A stretch of 64,000 nt of DNA, taken from positions 4,874,001-4,938,000 of the forward strand of contig JAJFZO010000094.1 of the NCBI GenBank assembly GCA_021397835.1, read 5' to 3'. The notes beneath the pieces were generated by a model. That model saw only the letters and a list, made by a program, of their open reading frames with translations, made no database searches and had not been told where the DNA came from. The translations under genes and the position numbers were made by a program. This document shows positions 35,421 through 48,600 of this stretch, piece after piece (within the stretch, counting starts at the first letter, position 1; each line of letters begins with the position of its first letter). The DNA is from Moringa oleifera (taxonomy: Eukaryota; Streptophyta; Magnoliopsida; Brassicales; Moringaceae).

Positions 35421-38400
35421 TTATAGAAACTTATCAGGCATGTCAAGAGGCGGTTCAATCATGAAAAGCGAAGAGCCTAAAACTAGAATGAAGGTGGTGA
35501 ACAAAACCAGTGATTTACACGGATCCGCGTATCTCCTAACCACTGTGATCCCTTTTTCTCCACCTGTTCTTGAAGATGCATTGTCTAATTGCAGCATGGG
35601 GCATGTGAAAAATCCGTACATCATACCAGTAAAAGCTGCTCCAAAATGTGTCCTGCAAAGCAAGAGAACTCACTGTAAATGGTAAAGAGATCATGAAAGC
35701 AAATTATATTTCACATTCTAGAGTTTCCTGTTCATTCCAATTCAATAACGATAAAAACAAATTGATTTTTATGTCCACTTGTTTTCAGATTTATTGCATA
35801 TTAGATCACCTTTGAGTAAAGTCAATAACATTCAAGTGGCAGGAATTTTACCAGTCATCAATAGGACCGAAGTTGCTTAGTATGCAGCTGAGAGCTGTAG
35901 TAACTACTGCCTTTTGCAACATTCTCTCTGACACATCCTTCTCTGTTATGCCTCTGTTCAGGATTTGATCAATGAACCAAGCTCCTATTAGAGCAAAAAC
36001 CGGTCCCTGCACTCATAATAGACTAACTTGAGAATAGAGAGCAGAAAGAATATTTTGCAATCATACGTGATACATCATCAGATGTTTCAGCATCTGACAT
36101 GAGCACAGGAAAAAGTTTCAGAGAGTGCCTCTGTCTGGGTATGCATATGCACTTATATTTCTGTCAATATAACTCAAAGAGCTGCATCACAAGGTAATTT
36201 CTTCAAGTTTGGAATCATGATGAAGTCTAGTCTCCTTATCCTCAGGGCACCGCAGCATCTCAACTGATAACATTTTCTACTAACCATTGGTGTCTCTATA
36301 GAACATGAATCTATATCTGGAAAATCTTACATGCCACCAAACTGAATTTAGTAGAAACTTCTCCCGAGCTTATGCTTCACTTTATTTGAAACTTGGAAGG
36401 TCTTGCTTGCGTTACTCCAAATTTGAAACTTACTTTAAGCAAAAAGTTTCATAGGTTGATAATTAAAAGAGTGAAGTATAACTTTCTATATGTAAAAGTG
36501 AGAGTTCTCACTAGGTCTATAATGAAAGACAAGGAAAAAGCATTAAAAGAACTGCAACAACTGGAAGAAGAATAGGAAACTTACTGTGCCACCAACAGTA
36601 AGAGCGGGTGTGTGGAGAAAGCTAATCATGTTGCCAGAAATTCCTCCGAGTACGTATATCAAGAAGAATGTAAATGAACCATAAGCTCGGCAGACTTGAG
36701 GTCCAAAAGTAAGAAGAGACCAGCATCCAAGAGCCACATGAAGAAACCCTGAGTGCTGCACATACAAAATGCTTATGAGAGGTGTTTTCCTAATCCCTTT
36801 AGCACAATATCTATAGAAATCCATTAAGTTACAGACAAAAAGGAAAATATCTAATCAGTCCACCCTTTCTTGCATAATTGAGTCACTTCATTTCTACGAC
36901 ATCCAAGAGGAGTTTATGGGATATACGATTACATAACATGATATCATTTACAACAAGGTCAAATTTCCTTAGAAAGTAGAAATATGACCAATTTAAACAG
37001 TTGAATTGTGTATACTAGTAAATGCCTAAAAACACCATCTAACCAAGAAATTTATCATGTTTCAGCAGATATAAGTATACTGAACTATGTTGATTAGATC
37101 CTTTTCAATCAAGAAATGGAAAAACAATAACAGAAATTATAAATTATAGAAAGAGAACACAGACCCAACTTCAATCTTGTACCAGAAACATTGGTGTCAC
37201 TAGCCTCCACCATTCTCCAACAAGGATCAATTGATTAATTTTTGCTCCATATAACAATGGGAGAGAAAAGAGCTGAAAGTCTGCGTTCTTGACAGGACTG
37301 GCAATTTCAAACAGAACAACTGCAATGTTTATTGAAGCCAATATACTTCTGCACTCAAAACAAAAAATGAGAAGCATCAGAAATGGTAGCACATATGGCA
37401 TTATGAAGATGAAAACCAAAATTTCATCTCACATTAAACATAAAGATTTAGTAAGCAAGGCCAGTGCTTAACATTAAGTAGAGATCAGAGGTTTCATCAC
37501 ACTGCTGCAGAGCTTGAGAGCTCTCTGTACCACTTTTGCCATCCTTACTTCTCAGTGCCCGAGAAGTTTTCAGTTTCTTTTCCTTCCTTGTTGAGGAAGT
37601 TCTATCATAAGACAATAGTGTTCCTATCGGATTGCCTTCGGTATTTTGATCATCAAAAGCAGATGAGACATCATCCTTTGTGTTTGCATCTGAAGGTACA
37701 AACAAGAAAATCAAGAACCAGCGAGCGCAATGAGTCAGTTCTTACAAAGTTCAAGAATCTCTAAGAGCAGATTTGGCGATTCACAACTGGTGACACAGAC
37801 ATTTAACTTTAAAAAACATAAGAAACCCGGTTGGCTGAATAAGTTTCAGCATAATATTCCATAAGCCAAGGTGATAACAAACATTCATCAGCTCCAACCA
37901 GACACAGACACACACAGCCTCCCTTGGAATGTTCGTGTTGGGACCCAGTGCAGCCAGCATCACAAAACAGGGCATGTTCATCTTTGCAGATATAGGACTT
38001 GGAAAGAATAGTTGGAATGGGTCCTTCCTCCTTTATGAATTGAAAAGAAGGGACAAATAGAAAATAATACATATATAAAACCTTACATTTACCTTTATTA
38101 AGTTTGCCAAGATAAGCATCTAGAGATTTCAGCTCCTCCTTTGCCTTGATATCAAGGCTTTTATTTGGAGGCTTTGTCCTCCAATTAGAAGAATCTTCAG
38201 AAGGCTGATTCAGGTTAGCTGGGAGTTTTCCAAAATAAGAATCTAATGATCTGAGCTGCTGCTCATTAGTACTAGACTCCGCTGCATACAGAATCCAGTG
38301 GAGATTTTCTTTGCTCGAAACATGTTCTAAGATGGATCTTAGATGGCTCTCTGTGTTATAGACCCTTTGCATGACAGGTACTTCAGTCATGATCTGACAA

Positions 38401-38639
38401 TGTAAAGAGGCTCCTCCCCCAACCATCCCTCCATCACCGTTCACTCTTCTCAACTTTGGTTTAATTAACAAATCAACAGGACAGGGGGTATGCTGGTTGC
38501 ATGTGTCCCTGAGAACCAAAGAAAGGCATCCACATCGATGTGCCTCACACAAGTACCCTTTCTCCTTAAGTCTGGCTGCATTCGGAATCGAAAGAGCATG
38601 GCCTTTATATGGATTGTAGCAAATCAGCACCAGGGCCAT
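35421..38639 (-). CDS. rhomboid-like protein, chloroplast type (RBL9-like)
   Basis: Six coding exons on the minus strand join to 495 residues: 38639-38093, 37689-37473, 37348-37183, 36755-36585, 36006-35852 and 35652-35421. The ATG at 38639 follows an acceptor at about 38647, so a non-coding first exon lies upstream. Residues 1-254 are a long N-terminal region with no membrane segment and probably include a transit peptide. It has two copies of a short motif, SLDSYFGKL and SLDAYLGKL. The rest is the rhomboid domain, with GEWWRLVTPMFL, HSGFLHVALGCW and the TVGGTGPVFALIGAWF and WTHFGAAFTGM helices. The usual GxSG serine is Thr at residue 367 (GGTGP), while the His (H421) is kept. An active intramembrane serine protease is therefore doubtful. 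The closest family I know is Arabidopsis RBL9 (plastid). Confidence 0.88.
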
Positions 38640-39480
38640 TAAGACCTGAAACACAGCATAGAACAAAATGGTACTGCCACATTAGAAACTATTGCGTATT
38701 CACAGTCTGTTATCTGTTTGATGTAATGTCAAATATCACAAATAACAGCAGTCCACAATATTCCAGGTTATTAATGATTCATCAACATGGAGAATTTCTG
38801 AAGAATGTCTGTCTAACCGAAATGAAGCTTGACAATATGAGCTATTGGGCACAGTGCAGGCATGCAATAAAGGCAAAGAAATCATCGAAATTGAAAAGAC
38901 AGAATCCGTATATAACAACAAATTACACTCATTCAGGCTTAACCCTGCGCAGAAAAGTAGATATGATGGGAGTACTAGCATTTGGATACGCATTAACCAC
39001 ACTTGATTACCTATATCCAAGTTATGAAACCATCACTTCATCATATACCTCTGGTTTGGCTATCTTCTACTTTTTCTTTGGCTTTGCTGCTTGGCTTTCT
39101 TAAGGTCCATGTTTAGAGCCTTTCCCATTTTAAACACCAAAACAACACCCATAATGATTTCAAGGCTATTTCCTTCTCTTCTCCCCCAAATAAAGAGAGC
39201 AACAGTTTAAACAGATAACAACATTAACCCAAAAAAGAAAAAGAAAAATAACCCATAAACAAGAAAGTAAAGTAAAAGAAAAAAAAGCATAAGAGGTGGG
39301 TAGTCAAGTACCGTCGAACAAGATAAACTGCTGTGCAAACAAAGAGAGGCTGAGACTATAGCCCAAAAAGAGTGTGCATTTCCAGTTGCAGAGAATAACT
39401 AAGGGAAAGCAAAGATGATATGGAAGGACCACAATGGCATGAAGTACTTTCATAGTTTTGTGGGGCTTCAATTAATGGAA
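38640..39480 (-). other. leader intron and promoter region of the rhomboid-like gene
   Basis: The acceptor TTTCAG just before the start exon implies a leader intron here. I cannot place the first exon with confidence. An open frame of 164 codons runs on the opposite strand (38609-39103), but it begins antisense to coding exon 1 and has no known domain. Confidence 0.45.
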
Positions 39481-39759
39481 GGGAAACACTGACACAATCA
39501 GGGTGTGAACCTGACAGTGAAAGGACGTGAACAGTTCAAATTTGATTCAAGGATTGGCAGGAAAGTGACGACTTGGAAATCCACTAGTATCCTGCCTTAT
39601 CTCTGTTGTCCCACTGATATTTCGCCACGTAGATATCTAAAAATCCCACCTGAACCTATGTGCCAGTTGGACTTGGCCCCAAGGCACCAGCCACCAGGTA
39701 TTTTCATGAATTTTTCATTTATTCACTTTACCTTTATTATGGTATAAATTTTATTAGAA

Positions 39760-40198
39760 TTTTATTGTTATGATGATAAATATAAAAATAATAAATAAAA
39801 GGTGCTTTTAATTTAAGCTTGATGTATATTTAATTTTTTAATATAATTTAATTTACTTAAGTTTAAATAATTTAATTTTTTATAGTTAAAAAATCTTTAA
39901 AAATAATTCAGATAAATTTTACTATTCATTTAAAGTTATTTTTTAAATTTAATTTAAATAATTTTTAAGCATTAGTTATTTTTTATATATTTTTTAAATT
40001 ATTGATAATAGCAATTTTTTTAAAATAAATATTTTTAAAAAATTTTGAAAATTAAAATAATTTATAATAATAACTCGAATGTTTTTTACATGTATAAAAA
40101 TTTTAAATTAAAATTTATTATACCATATTTTTAATTTAAATTTTTATATATAATTAATTTATTCGGTACTTTAAAATATAAATTATATTTTTATATCA

Positions 40199-40236
<38 letters not shown>

Positions 40237-42040
40237 TTATGAAACAATACAACTTTAGAACTAACCAATTAAAATTTAAAAAATTATTTATCATTTTATT
40301 TTGATTGGATTAATTCTTCAAATGGGTAAACTAATTTCTTTTCTTATGGGTTTTCTTATTTATTGTGTATACCTACCACATATGGTATTCTAACATCTTA
40401 AGTTTGTAAAATTACGGAAATATCATAGATAAATTTAAAATGTCAATCATAAATAATTTATGACAGTTTATTTTTTGCATATTTATTTTTATTATTATAA
40501 TTATTTCATTGAATGAACCAACTCTTGGTTAAGCAGCCACACATAAAACATAAACAATATTCTTAATCCGTAAAGATTTACTCTAAAAATATCATATAAA
40601 ATTTTAAAGTATACTTCTTTTTGAGATAAATTATTTTTAAAAAATTTAAAATAATATTGATTTTGTTGAAATAAAACTCGTATTATAGTTTTTTAAAAAC
40701 ATTTTTAAAAATAAAACAACAACACTTAATTGCAACCTTAATTCTCCCCATCTTGCCCACTATTTCAAAACCCTAGATGCTTGTCCATGCCACAACATCT
40801 TCAACTGAAGACAATTTTCTTCAAGTTGCTTTTTTACGAGATTTGATATTTTTTGTAGGGTTTCACTTCAAATTTTGAATGTTGACAACTTTCATCGCTC
40901 TTCGCTCTTCATCGATGCAATTATCACTGATTACATAATTTTTTCACAAATTAAATCTCAATTTAAATGTATGCTTTTGCTTTCATTTCAAAAAAAATTT
41001 CAATCCCAATTGTAAGCTTCCTCTTTTTAAAATTATAAATTTTCTCTTTATTGACTTGCATAGAAAAGTAGCAATCTTTTTATTTTAAAGGTTGATGGTT
41101 AGGCTAATCATAAGGTATGCAGCCCGTGGATCGACTTATTTAAGATCTATTTTAATAAATTTTAATTTAATCAGTTTGATAATTACATTATGTTAAAAAT
41201 TATTATGTGAGCATATGTAGATTTTATATTTTGAAATTAACTGTCAAATGATTTTATCAATTGTGGTAAATTAAACACATTCATAGGTAAAGTTTATTTG
41301 ACTTATTTAATAAATTATATAAATATAAAAATTTAGCAATCAAAAATAATTAATAATATAATTCATCATATATTAAATAAATGCAATATATGTATCATGT
41401 TTATAAAATTATGTATATTATAGTTTTTAAAAAATTATCAAATTTTAATGCGCTATCATATGAAAAGCAAGATGATTTCTATCTTATATATATTTTTTAA
41501 AGTACACATTTTTATAAAATATTCCATTTTATACAATTGAATCTAATTTTATTAATCTATTCATTTTTATTAAAGGAATATATAATATTAAATGCTCATT
41601 AATATTATTTATATTATATGTTAAATTTTATCATATAATTAGATAACAACACATATTTTTTTATGATCACATTGATATTATTATTACATGTAGAAAATGT
41701 ATTAAGTTTATTACATATTTTATAAAATTTTGAAGTTCTTAATTTAATAAATTTTCATATCATTTTTATTACTATTTATTTTATATGTGAGGTTTGCTTA
41801 TTTATTTATGTAATTTACTTTTAAAATAATAAATAATATTATTTATTACATTAATTAATATAAAGTTTAAAGTAAATATCTCATAAAACTGGTATGTTCA
41901 CTTTGGGTGACAAATCGAATCTTAATATTCAAAAAACGATATAACAAATCTTAAAGTAATATTAATAATTGATACAAATTTTGACACCTAACATCGTTAA
42001 AAACGAGCATTACTATTAAAGTAAAATTATATTTTTATAT
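39760..42040. other. A+T-rich intergenic DNA
   Basis: Long A+T-rich stretch with no coding signal. At 40198-40237 a run of AAT units flips into ATT units, forming a perfect palindromic microsatellite. Confidence 0.8.
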
Positions 42041-43098
42041 TTGTTCCCTCTCTTGATTGTAACAATTGAAAGTCAACTTGATCATTCTTGCTCTTTCGGT
42101 GATCTCTTAATTACTTACTAGATCACATGTTTATTGTCAGGGAATAACGTGTCCATCGATTTCTTCTTGGTGGTTGTCGACAACAATACTATTCCATAAC
42201 TGTAAAAATCGCTCTTTCAATTAGCAAGTATACTTTGCCCAATCCATAAACAAACTCTGCTCAGATCACAAATAAAATTAATCTCATGTAAAGCTTAAAG
42301 TCACATCATAGATATATAGTAACCATAGAGTTAATGGGAAGAAGATAAAATGGATGGTTATGAAAAGGAGAACAAACAAATAAAAAAATAGATTTAGCCT
42401 ATAATTGAGCCGATATGTTAAAATCACAACAGTATTTAGCTGAAAATGCTCGATAAGTGCACATGTAAGGCATTATAATAGTAGAGATAAGATAAACACT
42501 ACTCATGAATGTAATCACTCATTTGTATATATCATATTTAGTTAATATGGGCATTATGTGATTAATTACTCTAATTAATCATTGATATTGATCTTAGTAA
42601 AGTCAAATTTCTATAATTAAACAAAATCTTTTTCGAGACTAATAGCAAAGGAAAAGAAAAACAACTATGAACAATAAGATATAATAAATCAAGACAAATC
42701 CAATAATGATTACAAAATCTCACTTTATGCAATGTAGTCATAAGACTCAACGAAATGTGGGTTACTGACAATATGTCTCCTCTTTAACAAATCGATCGGG
42801 CTCGAAATTGGCAAAGTAAGCCTCGTATTGGTCTCCCGACAGAATGTTTCTTTTTTCTACTAACGAGAAAAAAAAAAATTCATAGCTTTGTTATAAGATT
42901 TTAAGTTTGGTAAGTTAAAATAAAATTAAAAATAAAAAGAAAAATACCCAATTAAAAAAAAGAAACCTAATTAAACTAATTTTTTAGCATTTCATTTCAA
43001 TCAAAATCTTTGCACATGGATACAATAATAAGAAATGATAGAAGGATTTTAACAAGAAAATACATAGGTGATCGCATACGATCATAATGCAATGACGG

Positions 43099-43302
43099 CT
43101 AATCGACAATTGGCTTGACGGAGAAAACCCCATCCCGGATCTTAGTGAAGGCTCTAACGATGATCCCAAGATAATAAGGAGAGTTCAACAGCAAGAAAAA
43201 ACTAAGCAACTCTCGTAAATTGTCCTTAGCATACATCTCCTTTTCCATAATCATTTGCAGCATGGATTGCTAGAAATATAAATAATGGTCATCGACGTCT
43301 TT
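43099..43302 (-). pseudogene. OVATE-family (OFP) domain relic
   Basis: On the minus strand the reading frame gives KDVDDHYLYF, then a TAG stop (43272-43270), then QSMLQMIMEKEMYAKDNLRE, LLSFFLLLNSPYYLGIIVRA and FTKIRDGVFSVKPIVD with a TAG at 43099. This is the order of the C-terminal OVATE domain: DPYxDF, SMxxMIxEK, LxELLxxFLxLNSPxY, then an AFxxI segment. OVATE proteins are plant transcriptional repressors that bind TALE homeodomain proteins and are usually coded by a single exon. The internal stop replaces an expected Arg-type codon, the conserved Asp before Phe is Tyr, and the N-terminal part is absent in the A+T-rich DNA upstream. A 54-residue piece could still be translated from the ATG at 43263. 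I judge it a truncated pseudogene. Confidence 0.72.
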
Positions 43303-43339
43303 AAAAAGGAGAAGAAGAATGAACCCAAGAAGAAGAAAG

Positions 43340-45420
43340 GCAAAAATCAATCAAAAATTGAATAATTTTGTAATTTTGTTAAATACTTAATTTTCTCATT
43401 TTAATACCTAACAAAATTTAGAAATATAGTTTTACAATTTTTAAACCATTAACATCGTAACCAAAATGTTAAGTCAGAATTTTGCTTCGATCGATACACA
43501 AATTTTAGAGTTTGTATCGATCGATATTAAAGATCAAGATTTGATTTGTTACTCAAATTAAACATATATTTTTACTCTAAATTTTATTAAGGTAATCTTT
43601 GTAAAACTTATTTAAAATAAATTTAATTAATTCATTTAAAACCCAATAAAGCAGCCTACAGATATAACCCAACGAGCCAATCCTATTGATAAACCATGAC
43701 CCAATTTTTAAGTAGGCAAGTTCGGCCCGACCCATGAATTTAAAAAACTGTTGTGCAACCCTGCTCCAATTGTAAATTCACGAGTTAGGTTGAGTTGTCA
43801 ACGTTGTCTAGAGGTAGTGAAATTTGAAAGTTGAAAACACACTTCACATTAATGCTGAATTTTAACCAAAAAAATAAAAAAATAAAAAAATTAATAAATT
43901 AAAGTTTGTTTGAATATTTTTCAAAGTAAAAGGTTGTCTTTATAATATATATAGTATTTTATATAATATTCTCTCAAAAAATAATTTTTATTTTATTTTA
44001 AACCGACTTACACGATAATTTTTTATTTTATAAATAATTACTTAAATTTTGTGAAGCATTTATTTTTCACATCTCACCTGTTGTTATCGACTTACTAAAT
44101 TGAACATATTTCTATTTATGTTAGTTTTTTGAAAAGAAAATATATTATTTTTTTAAAATAAAAATCATATAAAATTTTAGTATTTACTCTGTATTACTAA
44201 ATAAATATCGATATTTAAAACATTACCAAACAAATTATATTCTATTAATTTAAATTAAATCGGATCTCAAACTATGGCATTGCCAAAATGCCTTGTTAAT
44301 GGAGGAGTATTTTTGTTTTCTTTGCTCACTCAATCTTTTGGCAAAACAAAGGAATCATCTCTTTGTTCTATATTGTTTTAGTCACAACAATCTTTTAACA
44401 ATGTAACCTATAAATCCCGGCATTGAAAGATAGACAAGCTCTTCAGGTAATGTTCTTGATTCTATTTAATTTCTATGTTTTGCAGCAATAATTTTATGTT
44501 TGCAAAAATGAAAAGTGCATCAGACTTAAATTTTGAATATATATATTTTTGGATCATGAAAGTCATTGATAGATCTTAAGGTAAATGCTATTTAAAACCC
44601 TATATTCTATACTTTTTTTTCAATCAAATCATAATTTTTAAAATGTTTTCAAATAAATTTTTATTTATTAATTTTATTCAAATTAAACCTGAATGAAAAT
44701 GATTGTAAAAAGATTAATAGTATTTTTTTATTGAAATACCAAAAAATTTACCAAAATAAAATTTAAACTCTATTTTGATTTTATCTCACAAATTTAAGTA
44801 ATTTTTGCTTAATTAGTTATTTTTTGATGAATTTTTAAAATTTTTTATAATATAATATTTAATTTTTTAACTTAAGAATTTTAAATCTATTTTTGGGATG
44901 ATACTTGAAATATTTTTTTACATCTATAAAATATTAAATTGAAATTTATTATTAAAAATTATAATTTAAATATTTGTTATTTTTTAAAATTTTTAATAAA
45001 ATTTAATTTAATATAAATTAATAAATTATAATTTGTTGAAATATATTTTAAAAGTTAAAGTTTGATTGAAGACAAAAAAAACCCAAAATTTTAAATAAAA
45101 TTCATCTTAAATTTTAATATATTTAGGTTTGGAAGAAATTTTTTTTTTGAAATTCCATTTTATTCATATTTAATTTTAATTTTTTTTGGTGTTAAAAATT
45201 AGTTAATAGACGTTTTATTTCATTTAAAATGATGCATTAGGGTTGTTGGTCTCATAATTTTTTAAATATTAAAGTTTATTTTTAGATATAACTCAATATA
45301 AAAAACTCATTTATATTTTATATATTTATATATACGTAAAATAATGAAATAAAATATTTAAAAATACTAGATTCATTTAGCAAGGAAAGGAGGGAAAAAA
45401 AAAAAAAAAGCTAAATAGTG
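43340..45420. other. A+T-rich intergenic DNA
   Basis: No reading frame or structured repeat of note. The DNA becomes richer in G+C from about 45420 on, where the promoter of the CDCA7-related gene starts. Confidence 0.75.
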
Positions 45421-45490
45421 ATGGCGGCATAATAACCTCCAAATTCTAAATTCCAAATATTCTCCGCGAACTTTTCATTCTTCCTAAACG

Positions 45491-45522
45491 TTTCCCGCTG
45501 GCCGCTGATGGGAAGCGGGAAA
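45491..45522 (+). promoter_or_regulatory. pair of inverted E2F sites upstream of the CDCA7-like gene
   Basis: TTTCCCGC at 45491-45498 and its reverse complement GCGGGAAA at 45515-45522 are both perfect matches to the E2F consensus TTTSSCGC. They face each other with 16 bp between them, about 140 bp before the start codon. In this A+T-rich DNA a chance pair is unlikely. E2F sites mark genes expressed at the G1/S transition, which fits a replication-linked chromatin protein. Confidence 0.72.
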
Positions 45523-45658
45523 ATTCAAATGAACTATCCTAATTTAGAAGACAGGGTCGAAGGAAAGGCAGGCGTACTCAAAATTCAAACAAATCAACAT
45601 ATTTATTTTTTTTGGTTGTTTCTGCCTGTTGCAACGCTTGCAGATAGATTTCGTAGCA

Positions 45659-48600
45659 ATGACTGTTTCTGCAAGATCTGCTTCCAAAACGAGAACAGAG
45701 CGTGAAAGAGAAAGGGAGAGCTCGAAGTGCCCTGGAGTTCGCGTTGTTGGGACGAGGATATATGATCCTCAGAATGGGAAGACTTGTCATCAGGTAAATT
45801 TTGTTGAGTCACCAGTGACCCATTTCGTCTGCTAGAAAATGTTCGAACATGGAAGAAAATGGAAGTGTTGGATTTTTTCTTATATGTTTTAGAAAAATTC
45901 TTTGACGTCCGAAGAAGCAGTTTCGCTTTCTTGGTTGATGCTGATTGATTTATTGGGTTTAACGGGATCGATTTTGTCATTGGCTTATCTACTTTGTGCA
46001 GCCCTTTTAATCTGTTTAGTTGAGAAAAGTTTTTAGAATTGTTGTCTTGTTTCATCTGTTTGGTTGGCAAGGACACTGCGGGAAGTTAGAGCAAATGAAA
46101 TTGAATGGTGGTCATCTGATAGAGTTTAATTCTTTCACTTGGGACTGATTTTTATGCGCGTGTGTGCACGTACATATGTTGCTTATCTTGTTCTGTTTGG
46201 TTGATGAGAAAGCTGTAAGAAGTATCAAATAAACTTCTATATCTTAGTTTTTGATTGTGTGGGATCTGGACTAAAAAGATTATACTCTTAAATTGTACAA
46301 ATGCAAGTTATTACTATGTTTGTATTGTATGATTTTAGTGTGCATGGATTTAGTTAGCAAATAAGAATCAATTCTATGGATTTGGAAATTGGTCAATATA
46401 CTTCTCTCTTAGTTGATTACTTTCTTGTTTGGTCTCAACTTTTTTTGACTGTTGTTATCTGTTTAAATCATATCTTGAAGTGCCGCCAAAAAACAATGGA
46501 TTTTTCTGCATCATGCAAGAACCAGAAACAGGATAAACAATGTCCCATTAAGTTCTGTCACAAGTGCTTGTTGAACAGGTTAGATATCTTCTTGTGCATC
46601 TGATAGGCATCTCAAAGGAGCAAATATTCTCGGAAATTTATCTTTGTTATTGTGCCAACATAACTTGGTTTGTTTGAAGTAGATATGGAGAGAAAGCGGA
46701 AAAAGTGGCACTGTTTGATGACTGGAGATGTCCCAAGTGCCGAGGCATTTGCAATTGCAGTTTCTGCATGTAAGTACGATGTCTTGAAATTTCCTATTGA
46801 TGGAAATTATGGTGAGCCTTATAGGGTAATATGCTGTGTTTCCAGGAAGAAAAGAGGTCACAAACCCACCGGTATACTGGTGCACACAGCCAAAGCAACT
46901 GGATTTTCCTCTGTTTCAGAAATGCTGCAAGTTAAGGGTCCGGACGATGTATGTCACCCCAATACTGTAAAAGATGTGGGCGCATCACCAAAGAAGTCAG
47001 TTTCCTCAAAGAAGGTTTAGCATATCTTGCTTTTCTTTTTTCTTGCAAGTTCGTTGGATTGAACATGTGTTTTCTTCAATTTAAGCCATTTCATGATTTT
47101 TACAGGAGCTTGTGGTTGCTTCTCGAAGGAAACTGGGCAAAGAAAATTCTTTTGATGCAAACTGTGATTCAAGATCGAGTTTGTCAAATGTAACACCAAT
47201 TTCAAATGCAAAGAAATCTAAGAAAACAAAACGAGAAGAATTAAAGGAAACCCGTAATGGCAACAGGGATAATGCTAATATTCTGAAGCAGAGTAGTCTG
47301 AAGAAGGCTAGGGTCTATAAGGAAATTTCTGGGGAAGAAGTAAAGAGAAAAGGAATAGCTGAAACTGATTTGGCAGAGGAGAAAAATAATTCATTGAATC
47401 ATGTGAAGAGGAGAGGTATTGATGGGGCAAAATCTGAGAATAAAGTTCCAGCAAATAGTGCTAAACTTTCAGCTGAAATTTCTAGGAAAGACAAAAATCA
47501 GGGCTCCAATGAAATTTCCAAAGAGAAGATGAAGAAAAGTGGAAAAGATGATGCAAAATTTGAGAAAGGAGTTTCAGATGATGTGAAACATGCTGATGCT
47601 GAAGCCAAACTCAGGGCAGCTGGAAAACCTTGCGAAGTAAAGAAGTGGACCACTGAAGTTAAATACAAAGAGCTTGACGCTGAGATTCAACTGCCTCTGT
47701 GCACCAGCCCAGTGACTGTTGCACGCATTGAAATACCTCCTGAACATGTTGGAAATGCATTGCAATTCTTAGAATTTAGTGCAGCTTTTGGAGAGGTATG
47801 TTCAATTTGGTTCTATTTGCTGTTTGACAATGCTGTAGTATTGCGCCTAGTCGAACAAGTAGATGTTGACAATTATTACAACATCAATAACTACCTATCT
47901 CAGAGTTACTTGCATTATGGATAACCAGAAATTCTGCTCCTCTCTTTATATTGCTCTAATTGCATAGAAAAATTTTCATTCTTCTGTGCTATATGTTTGT
48001 AGTTTTGTCTCATCTAACATGAAGGGCTCATGCAACTGAAGCATTTAAGTTTCTTTCCAATAATTGTTTGGTTTCTGTTTTGATCATCTTTCCTGTCCGT
48101 CACACCCTTATGTTATTAGGTTCTTGGTATGAAGAAAGGACAACCTGAATCTGTAATTAGAGAATTCATACGTGGGAGAAGTAGGCTCCGACAACAGTAT
48201 TCCTCCATTGTCGAAGTTCATATCCAATTGTTGTCACTAATACAAAAGGATAAGGGGGGAAGGTATGATGTATAAATTAAGTCATGAGCTTAGTTTTAAT
48301 TGCTGTAGCAAGGAGACAATCATGATCATCTGCGATTCTTATTGTTCAGGTCTGGATCTTTTAGTCCAGCTGCAGGGAAAAATTCTTGGTTAAAAGCTCT
48401 TGAGAAATGCATTTCTGAATCACAATGTCAACTGAAAGAATTTCCCTCTGATTGGTTCAGTAAGGGTATTGAAGGATATGATCAGCTGGACACTTCAAAG
48501 AAGCTTCAACTTTTGAACTTCTTATGTGATGAAGCTCTTTGCACAAAGTAAGTGGTAATAATAAAGAAGATGGTCATAATAACTTTCAAATATAAGTGTT

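Noticed and set aside
38609..39103. Plus-strand open frame of 164 codons
   Set aside because: Starts antisense to the rhomboid coding exon and runs through its leader intron; no recognisable domain.
42763..42850. Coding-like minus-strand stretch with GDQYEAYFANFEPDRF
   Set aside because: Reads like protein and has a possible GTAACC donor, with another possible exon near 42140-42190, but no frame-consistent gene could be built and the OVATE relic next to it is normally single-exon.
45508..45705. Upstream ATG frame overlapping the CDCA7-like start
   Set aside because: Out of frame with the zinc-finger exon and overlapping the E2F sites; more likely promoter or leader sequence.
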